Position numbers and translations under genes: made by a program
Assembly (NCBI GenBank): GCA_964627665.1
Contig: CAZVKG010000016.1
Span: 1 to 55,305, forward strand
Direction of reading: 5' to 3'
DNA length: 55,305 nt
From: UBA1351 sp964627665
GTDB taxonomy: Bacteria > Bacillota > Clostridia > Lachnospirales > Vallitaleaceae
Shown here: piece by piece, positions 53,026 to 55,305 of the stretch
Layout: every line of letters starts with the position of its first letter
Position numbering within the stretch: position 1 is the first letter of the stretch
Notes under the pieces: model-generated
Told to the model about the DNA's origin: nothing
What the model saw: only the letters and a program-made list of their open reading frames with translations
Database searches by the model: none

Positions 53026-55077
53026 ATGAACTACGGACCGATTAGTACAAAAATTCCTAAAATGATACATGGTGGAGATTATAATCCGGATCAGTGGATA
53101 AATTATGAAGGAATATGGGATGAGGATTTTCGATTAATGGATTTGGCTCATGTGAATGTGATGACTATTGGTATCTTTTCATGGAGTTCACTCGAGCCTG
53201 AGGAAGGTCGATTTGATTTTTCATGGATGGATCAGATAATGGATCGACTTGCGGCTGAGGGGAAATATGCAATATTGGCAACACCAAGTGGTGCAAGACC
53301 GGCCTGGCTATCACAAAAATATCCGGAAGTATTGCGAACAAATGCAAATCGAACAAAAAACTTACATGGTGAGCGACATAATCATTGTTTTACTGCACCG
53401 ATTTATCGGGAAAAAACACAGCGCATCAACACAGAATTGGTAAAAAGGTACAAAGACCATCCGGCACTCATTGCTTGGCATATCAGTAATGAATTTAGCG
53501 GAGAATGTCACTGTGATTTATGCCAAGATGCATTTCGAAATTGGCTAAAGAAAAAATATGATAATGATCTGGAACAATTGAATCATGCTTGGTGGACAAG
53601 CTTTTGGAGTCATATTTATACAGATTGGAATCAGATTCAAGCGCCATCAACTAATGGAGAACGTTCTGTACATGGATTGGCCCTGGACTGGAAGCGCTTT
53701 GTAACTGATCAAACCATTGATTTTATGGGAAATGAAATGAAACCCTTACGCGAGTTGACGCCGGAACTTCCCATAACAACAAATTTTATGGGGATTTTTG
53801 AAGGACTCAATTATTGGAAAATGGCTCGTTCATTAGATATTGTATCCTGGGATAGTTATCCTATGTGGCATCATGTGGGAGCAGGACATGTGAATATTGC
53901 ACTTGAAACTGCGTTTTTACATGATTTGAATCGGAGCCTAAAAGGTGGAAAACCTTTCATGCTTATGGAAAGTACGCCCAGTGTCACGAATTGGCAAAGC
54001 GTATCAAAATTAAAACGTCCGGGAATGCATTTGCTAGCATCCTTACAAGCTGTTGCCCATGGTTCAGATACTGTCCAGTATTTCCAATGGCGTAAAAGTC
54101 GTGGATCCGTCGAAAAATTCCACGGAGCAGTCGTCGACCATTGCGGGCATGAACACACCCGTGTCTTTAAAGATGTATCGGAGGTTGGGAAAGCCTTAGA
54201 AAAGTTAGACGATATTGTAGGGACTTCAGTAAAACCGGAAGTTGCGATTATATATGATTGGGAAAATCGATGGGGCATTGAAGATACGAGGGGCTTTAAT
54301 AATGATGCCAAAAAGTATCCTGAAACCGTTATTAAGCACTATTCTGGATTTTGGAAAAAAGGGGTGCCGGTCGACATTATCGATATGGAACAATCACTCA
54401 GTCAGTACAAAATCGTTGTTGCGCCTATGTTATATATGTTAAGAGGAGATATTGCAAAACGTATCGAAGAGTTTGTTAAAGGTGGAGGTACCTTTGTAGC
54501 AACCTATTTGTCCGGCTTGGTCAATGAGAATGATCTCTGTTTTCTTGGTGGATTTCCGGGACCCTTACGGAATATTTTAGGCGTATGGACTGAAGAGACA
54601 GATTCTCTGCATCCAGAAGAGTTTAACGAAATTAATGTACACATCGAAGCCTTAAATCACAAAACATACAAAGTCGTGGATATGTGTGACATGATTCATC
54701 TTGAAACGGCAACATCGCTTGCGACCTATGCAACGGATTTTTATGCAGGGCAACCGGCATTGACCGTGAACAAGTTTGGAGAAGGTCAGGCCTATTATAT
54801 TGCCTTTAGAAATAATCAAGATTTTGAAGAAGAATTTTATGCACACTTAATTCAAGAACTTCAATTGAAGCCCGTATTAGAAGCGAAACTACCGGAAGGG
54901 GTATCGGTTCAAACACGTTATGATGAAAACAATACATTTATTTTTATCATGAACTTTACGGAAAAAACACAAAGCGTTGATATTGGTTCCTTCGATATGG
55001 AAAATATTCTTGAGGGCATCAGTGAACACGGAACAGTTTCTATTGAAGGCTATGGAATAAAAATCTATAAAAAATAA
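53026..55077 (+). CDS. Beta-galactosidase, GH42
   Basis: The protein has 683 residues and no signal peptide, so it is intracellular. The TIM barrel (about 1-390) starts MIHGGDYNPDQW. The acid/base E156 is in WHISNEFSG and the nucleophile E315 in FMLMESTPS. Zinc-site cysteines C121, C161, C163 and C166 match the GH42 pattern. The trimerisation domain (about 395-600) and a small C-terminal beta domain follow. It cleaves terminal beta-galactosides taken up by the cell. AGGATGATG lies upstream. Confidence 0.95.
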   Translation: MNYGPISTKIPKMIHGGDYNPDQWINYEGIWDEDFRLMDLAHVNVMTIGIFSWSSLEPEEGRFDFSWMDQIMDRLAAEGKYAILATPSGARPAWLSQKYPEVLRTNANRTKNLHGERHNHCFTAPIYREKTQRINTELVKRYKDHPALIAWHISNEFSGECHCDLCQDAFRNWLKKKYDNDLEQLNHAWWTSFWSHIYTDWNQIQAPSTNGERSVHGLALDWKRFVTDQTIDFMGNEMKPLRELTPELPITTNFMGIFEGLNYWKMARSLDIVSWDSYPMWHHVGAGHVNIALETAFLHDLNRSLKGGKPFMLMESTPSVTNWQSVSKLKRPGMHLLASLQAVAHGSDTVQYFQWRKSRGSVEKFHGAVVDHCGHEHTRVFKDVSEVGKALEKLDDIVGTSVKPEVAIIYDWENRWGIEDTRGFNNDAKKYPETVIKHYSGFWKKGVPVDIIDMEQSLSQYKIVVAPMLYMLRGDIAKRIEEFVKGGGTFVATYLSGLVNENDLCFLGGFPGPLRNILGVWTEETDSLHPEEFNEINVHIEALNHKTYKVVDMCDMIHLETATSLATYATDFYAGQPALTVNKFGEGQAYYIAFRNNQDFEEEFYAHLIQELQLKPVLEAKLPEGVSVQTRYDENNTFIFIMNFTEKTQSVDIGSFDMENILEGISEHGTVSIEGYGIKIYKK

Positions 55078-55165
55078 AAATCGAACAATTTACTATTTAC
55101 AGATTTGGAAAGACCCTAATTTCCGGCGTTTTTGAAGAATAATTAAAAATAAATAAAAAAAGTTG

Positions 55166-55194
55166 TTGACAAAAGGTTCCTGGGTTGCTATACT
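55166..55194 (+). promoter_or_regulatory. rRNA operon-type promoter
   Basis: Perfect TTGACA (55166-55171), a 17-base spacer and TATACT (55189-55194), preceded by an A-rich UP-like stretch (55141-55162). Strength and position suit an rRNA operon. The bases before it (55078-55165) hold no gene and only a weak GGAAA/TTTCC hairpin near 55107-55125. Confidence 0.85.
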
Positions 55195-55200
55195 AATCTT

Positions 55201-55305
55201 CGTTGCTCAAAACGGCAGCGAAACATTAGAACAATAAGCAATACACGAACCTTTTGATAATTGAATAGTGAAGTAAACCAAGTTATACCTAAAAAAATCT
55301 TGAGA
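55201..55305 (+). other. 16S rRNA leader; 16S gene expected to start at the right edge
   Basis: The leader contains a boxA-like TTGCTCAAAA (from 55203), the stretch GAACCTTTTGATAATTGAATAG common just before clostridial 16S genes, and ends in CTTGAGA. The usual 16S start region continues this with GTTTGATCCTGG, so only the first few bases of the gene, if any, are inside the window. Confidence 0.7.

Noticed and set aside
55107..55132. Terminator after the GH42 gene
   Set aside because: Only a five-base GGAAA/TTTCC stem with a loop of eight and a short T run a few bases later; too weak to list.
1..55305. CRISPR arrays, insertion sequences, prophage, tRNA genes
   Set aside because: No regularly spaced repeats, transposase or integrase-like proteins, phage genes or tRNA-like cloverleaf sequences were seen on reading.

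Overview
The window is AT-rich bacterial DNA with strong AGGAGG-type ribosome binding sites, YesM/YesN-type two-component systems, and intrinsic hairpin-plus-T-run terminators. It looks like an anaerobic clostridial Firmicute (Lachnospirales-like), specialised in plant or host glycans. The genus cannot be fixed from the sequence alone. No insertion sequence, prophage, CRISPR array or tRNA was seen.

Layout. (1) 1-5067: the 3' part of a DUF4855-like gene interrupted by an in-frame stop, then a surface module with a stalk-domain secreted protein, a GT2 polyprenyl glycosyltransferase, a GtrA-like flippase and a large polytopic DUF6056-like protein. (2) 5070-6044: an AraC regulator that ends at a terminator. 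(3) 6147-19828: a bacterial microcompartment (BMC) operon behind a strong promoter. Its order is class II aldolase, PduCDE B12-dependent diol dehydratase, PduGH reactivase, PduO, PduP, a zinc alcohol dehydrogenase, four hexameric shell proteins, PduL, a pentamer vertex protein, PduS and PduT. (4) 19871-24241: response regulator, sensor kinase and membrane-anchored sugar-binding protein. (5) 24391-31291: an RbsABC-type sugar importer, L-fucose isomerase and a fuculose/rhamnulose kinase. (6) 31364-46302: a small stress-type gene, a second YesN/YesM pair, a divergent ABC importer without an ATPase, a GHL6/GH151-like glycosidase (possible alpha-L-fucosidase), an M17 aminopeptidase, CutC, a cytoplasmic transglutaminase-like protein and a ROK kinase. 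(7) 46435-49563: xylulokinase, DeoR regulator and fructose-6-phosphate aldolase-like transaldolase. (8) 49573-52044: LysR regulator divergent from aspartate ammonia-lyase. (9) 52095-55077: AraC regulator divergent from a GH42 beta-galactosidase. (10) 55078-55305: an rRNA promoter and leader; a 16S gene should begin at the right edge.

How it fits together (inference). Fucosylated glycans are imported and trimmed (region 6), and free fucose is imported by RbsABC under control of the three-component sensor. FucI and the kinase make L-fuculose-1-phosphate. The aldolase, which carries a C-terminal encapsulation peptide, splits it to DHAP and L-lactaldehyde inside the BMC. A peptide-tagged zinc alcohol dehydrogenase would reduce lactaldehyde to 1,2-propanediol. 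PduCDE, PduP and PduL then convert this to propanal, propionyl-CoA and propionyl-phosphate. The NADH made by PduP could be reused by the zinc dehydrogenase. A fucose aldolase in the same shell as a B12 diol dehydratase, with no PduQ and no glycyl-radical enzyme, is the most interesting system here.
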